This document shows, piece after piece, positions 24,090-35,327 of a stretch of 64,000 nucleotides of DNA. A program made the position numbers and the translations under genes. Below the pieces are notes generated by a model. That model was not told the DNA's origin and made no database searches. It saw only the letters and a program-made list of their open reading frames with translations. Source of the DNA: Porodaedalea pini (lineage: Eukaryota; Basidiomycota; Agaricomycetes; Hymenochaetales; Hymenochaetaceae); the NCBI GenBank assembly GCA_002794775.1, contig NBAY01000046.1, forward strand, positions 62,001 through 126,000, given 5' to 3'. How positions within the stretch are numbered: position 1 is the stretch's first letter; every line of letters starts with the position of its first letter.

Positions 24090-27000
24090 TTACCCCCCCT
24101 TCAAGGTTGGGCGTCCCGACCAACCATGATCGCGGTCGTCGGGCTCGGTGTCGATGAAGAGCGGACGGAGTCGTTGACGAGGGATGTCGAGTTTCCGAGG
24201 TGCACCGGGATGTTTGAGGTAGAACTCAGCGATCGCCTCCTTCGCGTTCTCGCCGAAGTCCGTTTCAGGCTGCCAAGTAGGTTCATTGTAGCCGACCCAC
24301 TTGACAAGGTACTGTAGTTTCCCTCGGTGCAGACGTGAGTCTAAGACTTCCTCGAGTTCGTATTCCTCCTCGTTGTCGACGATGTCTGGCGGCGGCGGCG
24401 GCGGTTGCTTCTGGCTTTCAAAGGACGGTTCGACGGCGGGTTTCAACAGGGCTTCGTTGAAGACAGGGTGGACCTTTTTCCATCGCTTCGGGAGTTTGAG
24501 CTTGTACGCGCTCGCTCCTACCTTGTCGACGATGTCAAAGGGGCCGTACCATTTGTCTGCGAGTTTCTTCGTCGGCGAGTCCGTACTGATGTTTCGCCCG
24601 TCAAGGAAGACTTTGTCTCCAGCCTTGTACTCCACCGAAGCTCCTGCTGTCCGGTCATGGCAGCGCTTCATGTCCTCTGCTGCCTTGACTAGATTGTCCT
24701 TAGCAACACGATGAGTCTCCTTGATGTGCTTGGCGAATTCTTCCGCCGACATGTTGGCAGAGGAAGTTCGTACGGTGTCGAAGCTCATAGGGTGACGTCC
24801 GGTGTTTGCGTAGAAGGGTGACATCCTTGTCGCTGAATGTTCGCGGTTGTTGTAGGCGAACTCTGCGAGGGGGAGCCAGTCCTTCCAGTCCGATTGCCGA
24901 TGATCGACAAAGAGCCGGAGGTACTGTTCGAGCTCTTGATTGACGCGTTCCGTTTGACCGTCCGTTTGTGGGTGGTATGCCGTTGACGGGTTGCCTTCGA
25001 TGTGTAGGAGTTTGTATAGCTCCTTCATCATCGACGCATCGAACTGTGTGCCTCGGTCGTGGATGATCTTCTTCGGTAGGCCATGGAGGCGGAAGACGTG
25101 ATCTCGGTATAACTGAGCCATGCCTTCCGCTGACAGTTTCGTCGTCGTCGGGATGGCATGCATCTGTTTCGAGAATCTGTCCACGAAGACGCAGATTGCA
25201 TTGTGTCCCTTAGAGTCCGGGAGTTCTCCGATTAGGTCAACCGTGACGATCTCCCAGGGACCTTCAGGGATCGCGTTAGGATGAAGCGGTCTCGACCTCG
25301 ATGTTCTTAAGGCTTTCGTCCGTTGGCAACGGTTGCATCCTCGGACGTATGTTCGGACATCGGAGAACATTGATGCCCACCAGAAGTCTCGACGTACCAG
25401 TTCGACCGTCTTCGACGATCCAGGATGTCCTGCCAGGGTCGAGTCGTGGTACTCCCGCAATACCGCTTCCTTCATCGTCGACGGCACGTACACCTTGCCT
25501 TTCATCCGCCACAACCCGTCGACCTTCACCATATTCGTCGGCCTCTCCGACTCGTCTTGCGCTCTCTGCGCCTCACCCACTCGTTCCAACATTTCATCAC
25601 GCGACGTCCTTACCACCCCACGGTTCAGCCATTTCTCCTTGATGAACACGACGCCGTCATTGTCATCCTTGCCCTGATCATAGCCCGCCTTGCGTGACAG
25701 CAAGTCGGCCTTGCCCATTGTCTTCCCCGACTTGTGTTCGAGGTGGAAGTCGAATTCCTCGAGTTCGGTTCGCCAGCGAGCTTGACGATAGCTCAGCTTC
25801 TGCGCTGACCTGAAGTAGGTGAGGTTGGCGTGGTCAGACCAGATTTCAATTTTGTGGCGAGCGCCAAGGAGGTATTGTCGCCACTCCTTGAGCGCCGAAA
25901 CGATCGCGAGCATCTCCTTGTCGTAGATCTCGTAGTTTCGTTCCACCGGTTCAAGTGCCTCTGACCTGTAGGCGATCACCCTCCACTTCCCTTCCTGCTT
26001 CTGCAACAACACACCACCGAGTGCAAAGTTCGACGAGTCCGCTTCTACGCGGAAAGGGCCCTCATCATTGGCGATGGCTAGGACTGGAGGTGAGCAGAGA
26101 CGTCGTCTCAGCTCCTCGAACGCTTCCTGCTGTTCGGTCTCCCATACCCAGTCCTTCTTGCCCGTTAACGACGTCAACGGTCGGACCACCTTGCTGTAGT
26201 CCTTAATAAACCGTCTCAGCCAGTTTCCCATGCCGAGGAACTGTTGCAGCTCCTTGAGATTCCGTGGGACTGGCCAGTTCGCAATCGCCTCCGTTTTTGC
26301 CGGGTCAGCCCTGATCTCTCCATTGCCGATGACGTGGCCGAGATATTTGACGACCTTGGCGTCAAACTCGCACTTCTCCGGCTTCAGGTACAGGCCATTC
26401 TCTCGGAGGATCTGGAGTACGCGCCTCGACGTGTCGATATGCTCCTCAATGGTTTCCGAGAGGATCAGGATGTCGTCGAGGTATACGATGATCAAGTTCG
26501 CGTAGATTAGGTCCTTAAAGATGTGGTTGACAAAGGCCTGGAACGTGGCCGGCGCGTTGCAAAGGCCAAAAAACATGACCGTCGGTTCGAAGAGGCCCAT
26601 GTTCGTGCGAAACGCTGCTTTCCATTCGTCACCCTCGCGGATTCGGATATTGTAGTACCCCCAGCGAAGGTCAAGCTTAGTGATGTATTTCGCTTTCTTG
26701 ACCTTGTCGACGAGTTCGTCAATGAGAGGGAGGGGATACTTGTTCTTGATCGTACCGTCATTGAGCTTACGGTAATCCTGGATGGGGCGTAGCGATTTGT
26801 CGGCCTTCTTAATGAAGAAGAAGGGCGACGCCATGGGCGATATCGACCGTCGAATGCGACCCGACTTCAGGTTCTCATCAAGGAAGTCCTTGAGTGACTG
26901 CTGCTCAGTCGGCGTGAGCGGGTAGATCTTACAGTCGCTCGGTTTGAAGTCGGGCTTCAAGTCGATGACATGGTCCCAGGGTCGGTGTTCCGGCAGCTTC

Positions 27001-27737
27001 TCGAAACCTTTTTCGCTGAAAACGTCGGCGTAGTCGTTGAGGTATGCGGGCCAGGACGTCTTGTCCATTCGCATCTCACTCACCCTCCTCATCTGCTCCA
27101 CCACCTTCTTCACCTCGCCTAGGTCCTCCACCGGCTCCCTCTCGATCGCACATTCTTCTGGGCAGCGGGTGAATTCGATCGAGCCCGTTTTCCAGTCGAC
27201 CTCCGGATTGTGACGTCGAAGCCAGTCGTACCCCAGGAAGATGTTCGATGACGCTAGGGACGTTACTGCGAGGACGATCTTCTCCCGATGACGGCCGATC
27301 ATGAGTTCGACGTCAACGTACTCCTCGATCAATCCGGCCTCATTGTGCGTGCCGTCGGCGTTCAGCACCGCGAGGGGTCGAATGTAGCGTTTCGTTTCCA
27401 ACCCGTACCTCTCGACGAACCTGACGTCGATGCAGGATCCCGTGCATCCCGAATCCACAAGGGCATGCGCATCTACCTCTCTCGCCTCACCAGCTACTTC
27501 ATGCTCAACGGTCAGGAGAAGGTCCAGCTGGCGTCCGCCAGTTCCTCTCATGAACAGTTGTTCGTACTCTTCATTCTTGTTCACACCGGTGGAGACTTCG
27601 TAATCGGGAAAACCATCGACGTTGTTCGCATCTACGTATTGTACAAACGGTTGGTTATATTTTAGCGGATCCGGATTCGAAGTCCCTTGTTCTTCTCGGT
27701 CAGTCGCCCCGATGGCTACGCCTGACCATTCGCAAAA
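24090..27737 (-). CDS. E2 Pol polyprotein (1,215 codons after the frameshift site)
   Basis: Frame -1 to gag, entered at the GGGTTTT site; the open frame extends to 27968 but is out of frame with the gag product before the slip. Domains in order: aspartic protease [11 protein letters not shown], which is retropepsin-like (about 27450); reverse transcriptase with active site YLDD (about 26478); RNase H with VEADSSNFALGG and KEMLAIV; H2C2 zinc finger of integrase (HDSTLAGHPG ... CNRCQ); DDE core with TVDLIGE, HDRGTQFDA and ERVNQELEQ; GPY/F module (WYGPFDIVDKVG); and chromodomain (YELEEVLDSRLHRG ... YLVKWVGYNEPTWQPE), which in related elements targets integration to methylated-histone chromatin. 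The TAA stop occupies the three bases next to the 3' LTR. Confidence 0.95.
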   Translation of the reverse strand, partial: FCEWSGVAIGATDREEQGTSNPDPLKYNQPFVQYVDANNVDGFPDYEVSTGVNKNEEYEQLFMRGTGGRQLDLLLTVEHEVAGEAREVDAHALVDSGCTGSCIDVRFVERYGLETKRYIRPLAVLNADGTHNEAGLIEEYVDVELMIGRHREKIVLAVTSLASSNIFLGYDWLRRHNPEVDWKTGSIEFTRCPEECAIEREPVEDLGEVKKVVEQMRRVSEMRMDKTSWPAYLNDYADVFSEKGFEKLPEHRPWDHVIDLKPDFKPSDCKIYPLTPTEQQSLKDFLDENLKSGRIRRSISPMASPFFFIKKADKSLRPIQDYRKLNDGTIKNKYPLPLIDELVDKVKKAKYITKLDLRWGYYNIRIREGDEWKAAFRTNMGLFEPTVMFFGLCNAPATFQAFVNHIFKDLIYANLIIVYLDDILILSETIEEHIDTSRRVLQILRENGLYLKPEKCEFDAKVVKYLGHVIGNGEIRADPAKTEAIANWPVPRNLKELQQFLGMGNWLRRFIKDYSKVVRPLTSLTGKKDWVWETEQQEAFEELRRRLCSPPVLAIANDEGPFRVEADSSNFALGGVLLQKQEGKWRVIAYRSEALEPVERNYEIYDKEMLAIVSALKEWRQYLLGARHKIEIWSDHANLTYFRSAQKLSYRQARWRTELEEFDFHLEHKSGKTMGKADLLSRKAGYDQGKDDNDGVVFIKEKWLNRGVVRTSRDEMLERVGEAQRAQDESERPTNMVKVDGLWRMKGKVYVPSTMKEAVLREYHDSTLAGHPGSSKTVELVRRDFWWASMFSDVRTYVRGCNRCQRTKALRTSRSRPLHPNAIPEGPWEIVTVDLIGELPDSKGHNAICVFVDRFSKQMHAIPTTTKLSAEGMAQLYRDHVFRLHGLPKKIIHDRGTQFDASMMKELYKLLHIEGNPSTAYHPQTDGQTERVNQELEQYLRLFVDHRQSDWKDWLPLAEFAYNNREHSATRMSPFYANTGRHPMSFDTVRTSSANMSAEEFAKHIKETHRVAKDNLVKAAEDMKRCHDRTAGASVEYKAGDKVFLDGRNISTDSPTKKLADKWYGPFDIVDKVGASAYKLKLPKRWKKVHPVFNEALLKPAVEPSFESQKQPPPPPPDIVDNEEEYELEEVLDSRLHRGKLQYLVKWVGYNEPTWQPETDFGENAKEAIAEFYLKHPGAPRKLDIPRQRLRPLFIDTEPDDRDHGWSGRPTLKGG

Positions 27738-28798
27738 CCCTGCGAGTCGACGACCTCTTCGCCATTCTCTCCTTCCTCCACATAGTCCTCTACCGTCGAC
27801 CTCCGAGTGTCTACGACTTCCTCGAAGGCCGATTCCTTCATCGCGCCGAGCTCGTCCGCGAGGATGCGGCGTTCGCCTGGTGCCATTAGTTCCAGCATGC
27901 GCTGGATGATCGGCTTCCCCTGCGGGCACTTGTCCTTGAAATGGCCCAGCCCGCCGCAGATCCAGCATGCGCGTCGTCGTTGCGCCTCGTTCATTGAGAC
28001 GTCCATCGGTTGACCAGCGCCTCCGAAAGTGACGCCGGTCGCGTCGCGTCTGTCGATGTGAGGGGCCGCTACCTGTCGGCGAGCCGGGGGTCCTTGTTGT
28101 TGCGACGGGCGAGGCTGAGGTATAAACGGGCGGCCTCGTTGGATTGCGCGGATCTGTTGTTCGCCTCGATCGATCTCGATAGCCTTGTTCTTCCAGTCCT
28201 CGTACTTCGTCGGGACCGGCGTCGACCTCAGGACTCCACGCACTACTTCGATGTTCATCGCGCGTTTGAGACGATCACAGATGATGCTGTCGTCCTTCAG
28301 TTCCGCACGCTTGATGATGACGTCGAGCTGTTGGAAGAACTTGTCTGCGGTGAGGTCCTTCTGAACCTTCTCCCAGAATTCCTTCAGTGCCGCCTCCTTG
28401 CGATTCGGGTCGTCGAACGAGGCGTCGAGTCGTTCCTGGAATCTCTCCCAGCTGTCAGTGAAGGTGACGATTCCCGACGTCGTCGACTCCTCGACGTAGT
28501 TCTGCGCCCACGTCGCCGCATTGCCACCCTTTAGGTAGGAGAGAGCTACATAAATCTTACTCTCCGACGTAGGGTATCGGTTCGGGTTCGCGGATACAAA
28601 AAGAAGGACTTCTCGTCTGAAGTCGAGGTAGTCGTCGCCACCAGTGAATTCACGTGGTCGGGCGACATCTATGTTGGGGGTCAGGGGGTTAGTGGCCGCG
28701 ACCGGTGCTGGGGCGTTGTTCGCCTGGTGGGCGAAGGCATTCGCAACGATGGCCGCGATCTGCGCCATTTGCTGTTGGCTGAAACCTTCTGCTGACAT
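27716..28798 (-). CDS. E2 Gag (360 aa from first ATG)
   Basis: Structural polyprotein. Begins MSAEGFSQQQMAQIAAIV, has a capsid region (ARPREFTGGDDYLDFRREVL, SYLKGGNAATWAQNYVEE), a Pro/Gln linker, and one CCHC zinc knuckle CWICGGLGHFKDKC near the C-terminus, ending SQGFANGQA. The same frame stays open and conserved for about 105 codons upstream (to ~29113) without any ATG. The slippery heptamer at 27740-27734 lies 15 nt before the stop. Confidence 0.93.
   Translation of the reverse strand: MSAEGFSQQQMAQIAAIVANAFAHQANNAPAPVAATNPLTPNIDVARPREFTGGDDYLDFRREVLLFVSANPNRYPTSESKIYVALSYLKGGNAATWAQNYVEESTTSGIVTFTDSWERFQERLDASFDDPNRKEAALKEFWEKVQKDLTADKFFQQLDVIIKRAELKDDSIICDRLKRAMNIEVVRGVLRSTPVPTKYEDWKNKAIEIDRGEQQIRAIQRGRPFIPQPRPSQQQGPPARRQVAAPHIDRRDATGVTFGGAGQPMDVSMNEAQRRRACWICGGLGHFKDKCPQGKPIIQRMLELMAPGERRILADELGAMKESAFEEVVDTRRSTVEDYVEEGENGEEVVDSQGFANGQA
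27734..27740 (-). promoter_or_regulatory. Predicted -1 ribosomal frameshift site GGGTTTT (E2)
   Basis: Reads G GGT TTT in the gag frame, fitting the X XXY YYZ rule for -1 slippage, and pol is in the -1 frame. It is also present in E3, E4 and E5. Confidence 0.75.
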
Positions 28799-29496
28799 CG
28801 CAGGTTCGGGTGCGGGTGTCGAAGGTTCTGGAGGAGTCGGCGGTGAGGGGTCTCTGTTGGTTTCGCGGTAAGGACCTGGGGTCGGTGGTAGGTTGACCGT
28901 AGACGTTGACGGTGCAGGTGACGACGGAGCGGCTGGGGGCCACCTTGCTCTCCTCCCTCGTTCGTCTGATGAATACCAGCTGCGCCGAATTTCACTCCAC
29001 CAGATGTCGTGAGTGACGCCGCTATTATTGGTCGCGACGTAGCCTGGTCGGTCTGGATCCCAACGGGCTGAAGCAGGAAGGGCCTGTTGCTGTTCGTCGG
29101 TGAGATCTATCTTGACGTTGGCGGGGGGACAGGGATCGGTTGCGCGTTCGATCCGGGGTTACGCCAACGTCGAGCGGGTTCGTCAGCGAAGTTGATGACG
29201 AGGCGGTAGGATCCGAGTGAGATTACAAACGAGATCGTCGTCGAAGTTTGGACTCGTCTTGTTACCCACGTCCACGTTAGGTGCGTGCTCCACCAGAGGC
29301 TAATTCGTAGAGCCAGGGTCGGGAAATGTCGGTTGATATATTTACGTAATACACGAACGTCCGAAAATGTCCGGGCAGGGTTGAGGGTTGTCGTTTAGGG
29401 GGTTTACACGTCAAGTCCGTCGAGGGGAGCGCTCCTCTAGACCGAGTGAAGGCGAGTCGACAGCGACGACTTACGCTGGGGATGAGCCTGGGTGAG

Positions 29497-29507
29497 GTTC
29501 TGCTTTT
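29497..29507 (-). promoter_or_regulatory. E2 self-complementary primer-binding site
   Basis: aaaagcagaac read on the minus strand, one base inside the LTR. It is the perfect 11-nt complement of gttctgctttt in the LTR, which on the plus strand reads aaaagcagaac at 29704-29714. Confidence 0.85.
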
Positions 29508-29979
29508 ATGTTAGGCGGGAGTCCGGGAAACGACTCGGACTGGGCAGGCCTCGGCTGACTGTCGTCTGGGACGTGCTATACTCGAGCGTAGACTCGGGAC
29601 ACGCTTACTCAGGCTAGGTCGTCGCGGAGGTAAGAGGATTAATACAAGTCTAAACTAATACAAGGGGGACGAGTCTCACCTAGGTCGTCGCGGAGGTAAG
29701 AGGAAAAGCAGAACAAGGAGTTCATGCGATTCCTGAGACCTTATATAGCGACGACCGTGAGACTATATTACCTAACATTACATAACGAGTGGGAATGGAA
29801 CGAATGAAGGTAGTGTGGGAATGATTGTGTAGGATGGGTAAATATAATGAAAAGGACGAATATAATAAAGGAAATGGTAAAAGGGAAAATAGAGGAAAAG
29901 GTGAAAGTTCAGGTTCTAACAGTATCCCAAGTCGCCACTCGAGTATAGCACATCCCAGATAATAGTCAGCCAAGGCCTG

Positions 29980-30666
29980 TGTTGTGATCCTACCTATAAA
30001 GAATAGATTAGTAAACCAATGCAGATAACAATACCCTAAGTCTGATGACAGAGTAGTAATAAAGAGATAAGATCTTGAATAGTCTTCTAGAAAGACCTGA
30101 CAGGATAAGAGCTGTCTTCTGTGCTTTGACCCTGGATGTAGAACTGAGGTACTTAGGAGATACTAGCAAGTATAGTACTCCAAAGATGTCTTGACAAATA
30201 TAGTACCAGTTCTTGATCCAAGAGTTATAGGCTGAGATAGACACTTATAAGCAGGAGATAACTAGTTAACAATTCTGAGGGTCTGGGGCTCTGGGAGGCT
30301 GCCCTTAAATACATAGACTACTTATAGGAAACCAAGTAGCAAAGTAGGTAATCCAGAAATAAACTGATGAGGTGATATCTCTCATTGCTACAGCAATGTG
30401 GCACCTGAGATACTATCTTTCAATGATGTAGATGAGTCACTGAGATGTTGTCTCCCTTTGCTGTGATGAGTGAGGTACCAAGATATTGTCTCCCTTTGCT
30501 GTGATCAGTAAACTACTGAGATGTTGTCTCCCTTTGCTGTAATAAGTAAGATGCTGAGATGCTGTCTCCCTTTGCCAATGATAAGTGAGATACTGAGAAC
30601 CTGTCTCTCTTTGCTGTAGAAGTGAGACGCTAATTAGAATTGTTTGATGTGTCATGGGTCATGACA
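29980..30666. mobile_element. 687-bp solo LTR of a different family, in E3's 5' LTR
   Basis: TGTTGTGATCC...GGTCATGACA ends with a perfect duplication gcctg (29975-29979, 30667-30671). No coding sequence. Unrelated in sequence to the E0-E5 LTRs. Confidence 0.88.
30430..30625. repeat. About five tandem ~38-bp repeats in the solo LTR
   Basis: Units carry tgtctccctttgctgtgat at a spacing of about 38 bp, diverging towards the right. Confidence 0.85.
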
Positions 30667-31108
30667 GCCTGCCCATTCTGAGTCGTCTCCCGGACTCCCA
30701 CCTAACATAAAAGCAGAACCCCACCTAGGCTCATCCCCAGTGTACATCATCACTGTCAACTCACCTTCACTCGATCTAGAGGAGCGCTCCCCTCGATGGA
30801 CTTGACGTGAAAACCCCCTAAATGACAACCCTTAACCCTGCCTGGACATTTTCAGATGTTTGTGTATTACATAAACCTTCAAACCGACACTTTCCGACCC
30901 TGGCTCTCCGCATCTCCCTTTGGTGGAGAAGCCACTTAACTTGGACGTGGGTGACGTTACATGTTCAGTCGTCAACATCATTGTCGATTGTTATCTCTGC
31001 CGCATCTTTCTGCCTCATCATCAACTTCACTGACGAACCCATTCAACGTTGGTGTAACCCTAGACCAAACGAACAACTGATCCCTGTTCCCCTGCTGTCT
31101 TAGACAAG

Positions 31109-32497
31109 ATAGATATCACCAAGGAACAGCGTCGAGCCCTCCCTTCATCAGCACGGTGGGACCCAGATCAACCAAGTTACATCGCAACTGACAACAGCGG
31201 TGTCATACACGAGATCTGGTACAGCGATATCAACAAGCATTGGTATTCAACAACAGCAGAAGGGAAAAGGGCGAGGTGGTCCCCAGCCATCCCTCTATCA
31301 CCCACACCGTCAACTTCGACAGTAATGCTACCATTGTCCCCAGGTCCATACCATGAAAACCGTAGGGACCCCTCACTGCTAACACTACCTGAACCTTTGA
31401 TGCCAATGCCCGGAACAATGTCGACAGGCTTCAGCCAGCAACAAATGGAACAGATCGCAGCGATTGTGGCGGGCACGTTCACACAGCAGGCGAACAACGC
31501 TCCAGCACCAGTCGCCACTGCCAATTCCCCGACCCCCAACATTGATGTCGCCCGGCCACGTGAATTCACTGGCAGCGATGATTACTTGGACTTCAGACGT
31601 GAGGTCCTTCTTTTCATCTCTGCGAACCCAAACAGGTATCCCACTTTGGAAAGCAAGATCTACATTGCCCTCTCCTACCTAAAGGGTGGCAATGCGGCGA
31701 CATGGGCGCAGAACTACATGGAGGAGTCAATGACAGCAGGCATCATGACCTTCACTGATAGCTGGATGAGATTCCAGGAATGCCTGGATGCCTCATTCGA
31801 CAACCTGAACCAGAAGGAGAAGGTGCTAGCGAAGTTCTGAATGAAGGTTCAGAAGGACCTCACTGCTGATGAGTTCTTCCAGGACCTCGATGTTGTCATC
31901 ACAAGAGTGGGGCTGACAGATGACAGCATCATCTGTGACCATCTAAAGCGAGCGATGAACATCAAGGTGGTACGAGGAGTGCTGAGGTCGACGCTGGTCC
32001 CAACAACATACAACACCTGGAAGAAGAAGGCCATCGAGATTGACTGAGGCAAGCAACAGATCCAGGCAATCCAGCAAGGTCGTGCATTCCCACTTCCACT
32101 GCACCAGCAGCAGCAACAGGCACCCCTGGCTTGCTGTCAGATCGCAGCCCCCCATGTCAACAAATGCGATGTGACTGGCATCACTTTTGGAGGTGCCAGC
32201 CAGCCGATGGATGTCTCAATGAATGAGGTGCAATGCCGATGCGTGTGCTGGATCTGCAGCCAGCTGGGTCACTTCAAGGACAGGTGCCCACAAGGACAGG
32301 GAATCGTGCAGCATATGCTGCAGATGATGGCACCTGGTGAACGTTGCCTCCTCGCCAACGAGCTAGGCACAATGAAGGAATCGGCATTTGAGGAAGTCAT
32401 AGACACTTGAAGGTCAACAGTGGAGGACTACATGGAAGAGGAGGGAGATGACGAAGAGGTCATTGACTCGCAGGGTTTTGTAAGTGGTCAGGCGTAG
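31109..32497 (+). pseudogene. E3 gag, degenerate
   Basis: Homologous along its length to E2 gag, including the AUG-less N-terminal region (from KID at 31106) and the CCHC knuckle CWICSQLGHFKDRC. Stops at 31838-31840, 32045-32047 and 32408-32410, all TGA. The slippery GGGTTTT is preserved at 32473-32479. Confidence 0.88.
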
Positions 32498-35082
32498 CCA
32501 TCAGGGCAACTGACTGAGAAGAACAAAGGACTTCGAATCTGGATCCGCTAAAATATAACCAACCATCTGTACAATATGTAGATGCAAACGATGTCAATGG
32601 TTTTCCCAATTACGAAGTCCCCACTGGTGTGAACGAGAATAGCGAGTACAAGCAACTGTTCATGAGGGGAACTGGCGGACACCAGCTGGACCTCCTCCTG
32701 AACATTGGATGTAACATGGAGGGTGAGATAAGGGAGGTGGACGCGCATGCCCTTGTGGATTCGGGGTGTATGGGATCATGCATTGACGTGAGGTTTGTCG
32801 AGCGCTATGGGTTGGAAACCAAGCGCTACATCAGACCCCTTGTGGTGCTCAATGCAGATGGCATACACAACAAGGCTGGTCTGATTGAGAGATACGTCGA
32901 CGTTGAGCTAATGATTGGACATCACAAGGAAAGAATAGTCCTTGTGGTGACATCCCTGGTGTCGTCAAACATCTTCCTGGGCTACGACTGGCTTCGACGC
33001 CACAACCCAGAAGTTGACTGGAAGACGGGTTTGATTGAATTCACCCGCTGTCCAGAGGAATGTGTGATCAAGAAGGAGGTTGTGGAAGAGATGAGGAGGA
33101 TGAGAGAGGTGCAAATGGACAAGGTGTCCTGGCCCACATACCTCAATGACTTTGCCAACGTCTTCAGTGAGAAAGGCTTCGAAAAGCTACCGGAACATTG
33201 CCCCTGGGATCACATCATCGACTTGAAACCCGACTTCAAGCCTAGTGACTGCAAGATCTATCTGCTGACACCAACAGAACAGGAGTCACTGAAGGATTTC
33301 CTTGAGGAAAACCTGAAGTCAGGTCGCATACAAAAGTCGATTTCACCAATGGCATCACCCTTCTTCTTCATCAAGAAGGCTGACAAGTCTCTATGCCCAA
33401 TTCAGGACTACCAGAAGCTTAATGAGGGGACAATCAAGAACAAGTACCCTCTCCCCCTCATCGATGAACTTGTCAACAAGGTCAAGAAGGTGAAGTTCAT
33501 CACCAAGCTTGACCTTTGCTGGGGATACTACAATGTCCGGATCTGTGAAGGTGATGAGTGGAAGGCAGTGTTCTGCACGAACATGGGTCTCTTCAAACCA
33601 ACAGTCATGTTCTTTGGTCTTTGCAACGCACTGGCGATGTTCCAGGCCTTTGTCAACCACATCTTTGAGGGATTGATCTACAATAACTTGATCATTGTCT
33701 ACCTCGACAACATACTGATTCTCTCGCAAACTCTCGAGGAACATATCGAGACATCAAGGTGCATCCTTCAGATCTTGCAAGAGAACGGCCTGTACCTGAA
33801 ACTGGAGAAGTGCAAGTTCGATGCCAAGGTTGTGAAGTACCTCAGCCACATCATCGGTAATGGCAAGATCAGGGCTGACCTGGTGAAGATGGAAGCGATT
33901 GCAGACTGGCCAGTCCCACAAAACCTCAAACAGCTGCAATAATTCCTTGGCATGGGCAACTGGCTGCAATGGTTCATCAAGGACTACAGCAAGGTAGTCC
34001 ATCCGCTGATGTCACTGACAGGCAAGAAGGACTGGGTATGGGAGACCGAACAGCAGGAGGCATTTGAGGAGTTGAGATGACATCTCTGCTCACCTCCAGT
34101 CCTGGCCATCGCGAACGATGAGGGCCCTTTCTGCATCGAAGCGGACTCATCAAACTTCGCGCTTGGAGGTGTGTTGTTGCAGAAGCAGGAAGGCAAGTGG
34201 AGGGTAGTCGCCTACAGGTCAGAAGTGCTCCTGCCGGCAGAATGAAACTATGAGATCTACGACAAGGAGATGCTCATGATCGTTTCAGCACTCAAGGAGT
34301 GGAGACAGTACCTTCTCGGCGCCCGTCACCCTATTGAGATCTGGTCCGATCACACCAACCTCACTTACTTCAGGTCAGCACAGAAGCTGAGCTATCGACA
34401 AGCTCACTGGCAGACAGAGCTTGAGGAATTTGACTTCCACCTCGAGCACAAGTCGGGGAAGACGATGGGCAAGGCGGACTTACTGTCACGTAAGGCAGGC
34501 TATGACAAGGGCAAGGATGACAATGACAGCATCATGTTCATCAAGGAGAAGTGGCTGAATTGTGGGGTGGTGAGGACGTTGTGTGACGAGGCATTAGAAC
34601 GAGTGGGTGAGGCACAGAAGGTGCAGAACGAGTCGGAGAGGCCAACAGGGATGACGGAGGTTGACAGTTTGTGGCGAATGAAGGGCAAGGTATATGTCCT
34701 GTTGACGATAAAGGAATCTGTGTTGTGGGAGTGTCACGACTCAGTACTGGCTAGGCATCCAGGAGCGTCAAAAATGGTGGAGCTTGTCCATTGAGACTTC
34801 TGGTGGGCGTCGATATTCTCCGACGTCTGAGCGTATGTCTGAGGGTGTGATCGCTGTCAGTGAACAAAGGCTCTGAGGGTGTCGAGGTCAAGGCCACTTC
34901 ACCCAAATGCAGTCCCTGAAGGTCCTTAGGAAATTGTTATGGTCGATCTCATTGGGGAATTCCCGGACTCGAAAGGACACAATGCAATCTGCATCTTTGT
35001 GGATAGATTCTCAAAGCAGATGCATGCAATCCCGACGATGATGAAATTGTCAGCGGAAGGCATGGCCCAACTGTATTGCAAC
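32498..35082 (+). pseudogene. E3 pol, first part (protease to integrase), degenerate
   Basis: Protease VDSGCMGSC, RT (YLDNILIL, with D to N in the second catalytic Asp of YLDD), RNase H, and integrase zinc region. Interrupted by TAA at 33940-33942 and several TGA. It breaks off inside the integrase core (MAQLYCN) at 35082, where E4 inserted (gcaac duplication), and continues at 42230. Confidence 0.88.
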
Positions 35083-35327
35083 TGTTAGGCGGGAGCCCGG
35101 GGGACGACTCAGACTGGGCAGGCCTCGGCTGACTATCGTCTGGGACGTGCTATACTCAAGCGTAGACTCAGGACACGCTTACTCAGGCTAGGTCATCGTG
35201 GAGGTAAGAGGATTAATACCAGTCTAAACTAATACAAGGGGAGCGAGTCTCACCTAGGTCGTCGTGGAGGTAAGAGGAAAAGCAGAACAAGGAGTTCATG
35301 CGATTCCTGAGACCTCTTATAGCGGTG

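Larger units (their letters stand above)
23677..29921 (-). mobile_element. E2, apparently intact Ty3/gypsy chromovirus (6,245 bp)
   Basis: Two 413-bp LTRs (23677-24089 and 29509-29921) differ at about one base that I could find (gttgtc/gtcgtc). Target duplication gtatc is perfect (23672-23676, 29922-29926). Gag and pol are both open with a -1 overlap. Primer site 29497-29507, polypurine tract next to 24090, TATA 29741-29747. This is the only element in the window with no visible coding lesion. Its near-identical sibling is E5. Confidence 0.95.
23340..30707 (+). mobile_element. E3 5' LTR, split into three pieces
   Basis: LTR starting TGTCAGGACTCGAACTC. Pieces 23340-23676, 29927-29979 and 30672-30707 sum to 426 bp, exactly the length of its 3' partner at 49484-49909. 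It is split first by E2 (duplication gtatc) and again by a 687-bp solo LTR (duplication gcctg). Confidence 0.92.

Noticed and set aside
25276..28534. Many plus-strand ORFs of 70-174 aa across E2 (and their equivalents in E4 and E5)
   Set aside because: All are shadows of gag and pol in other frames.
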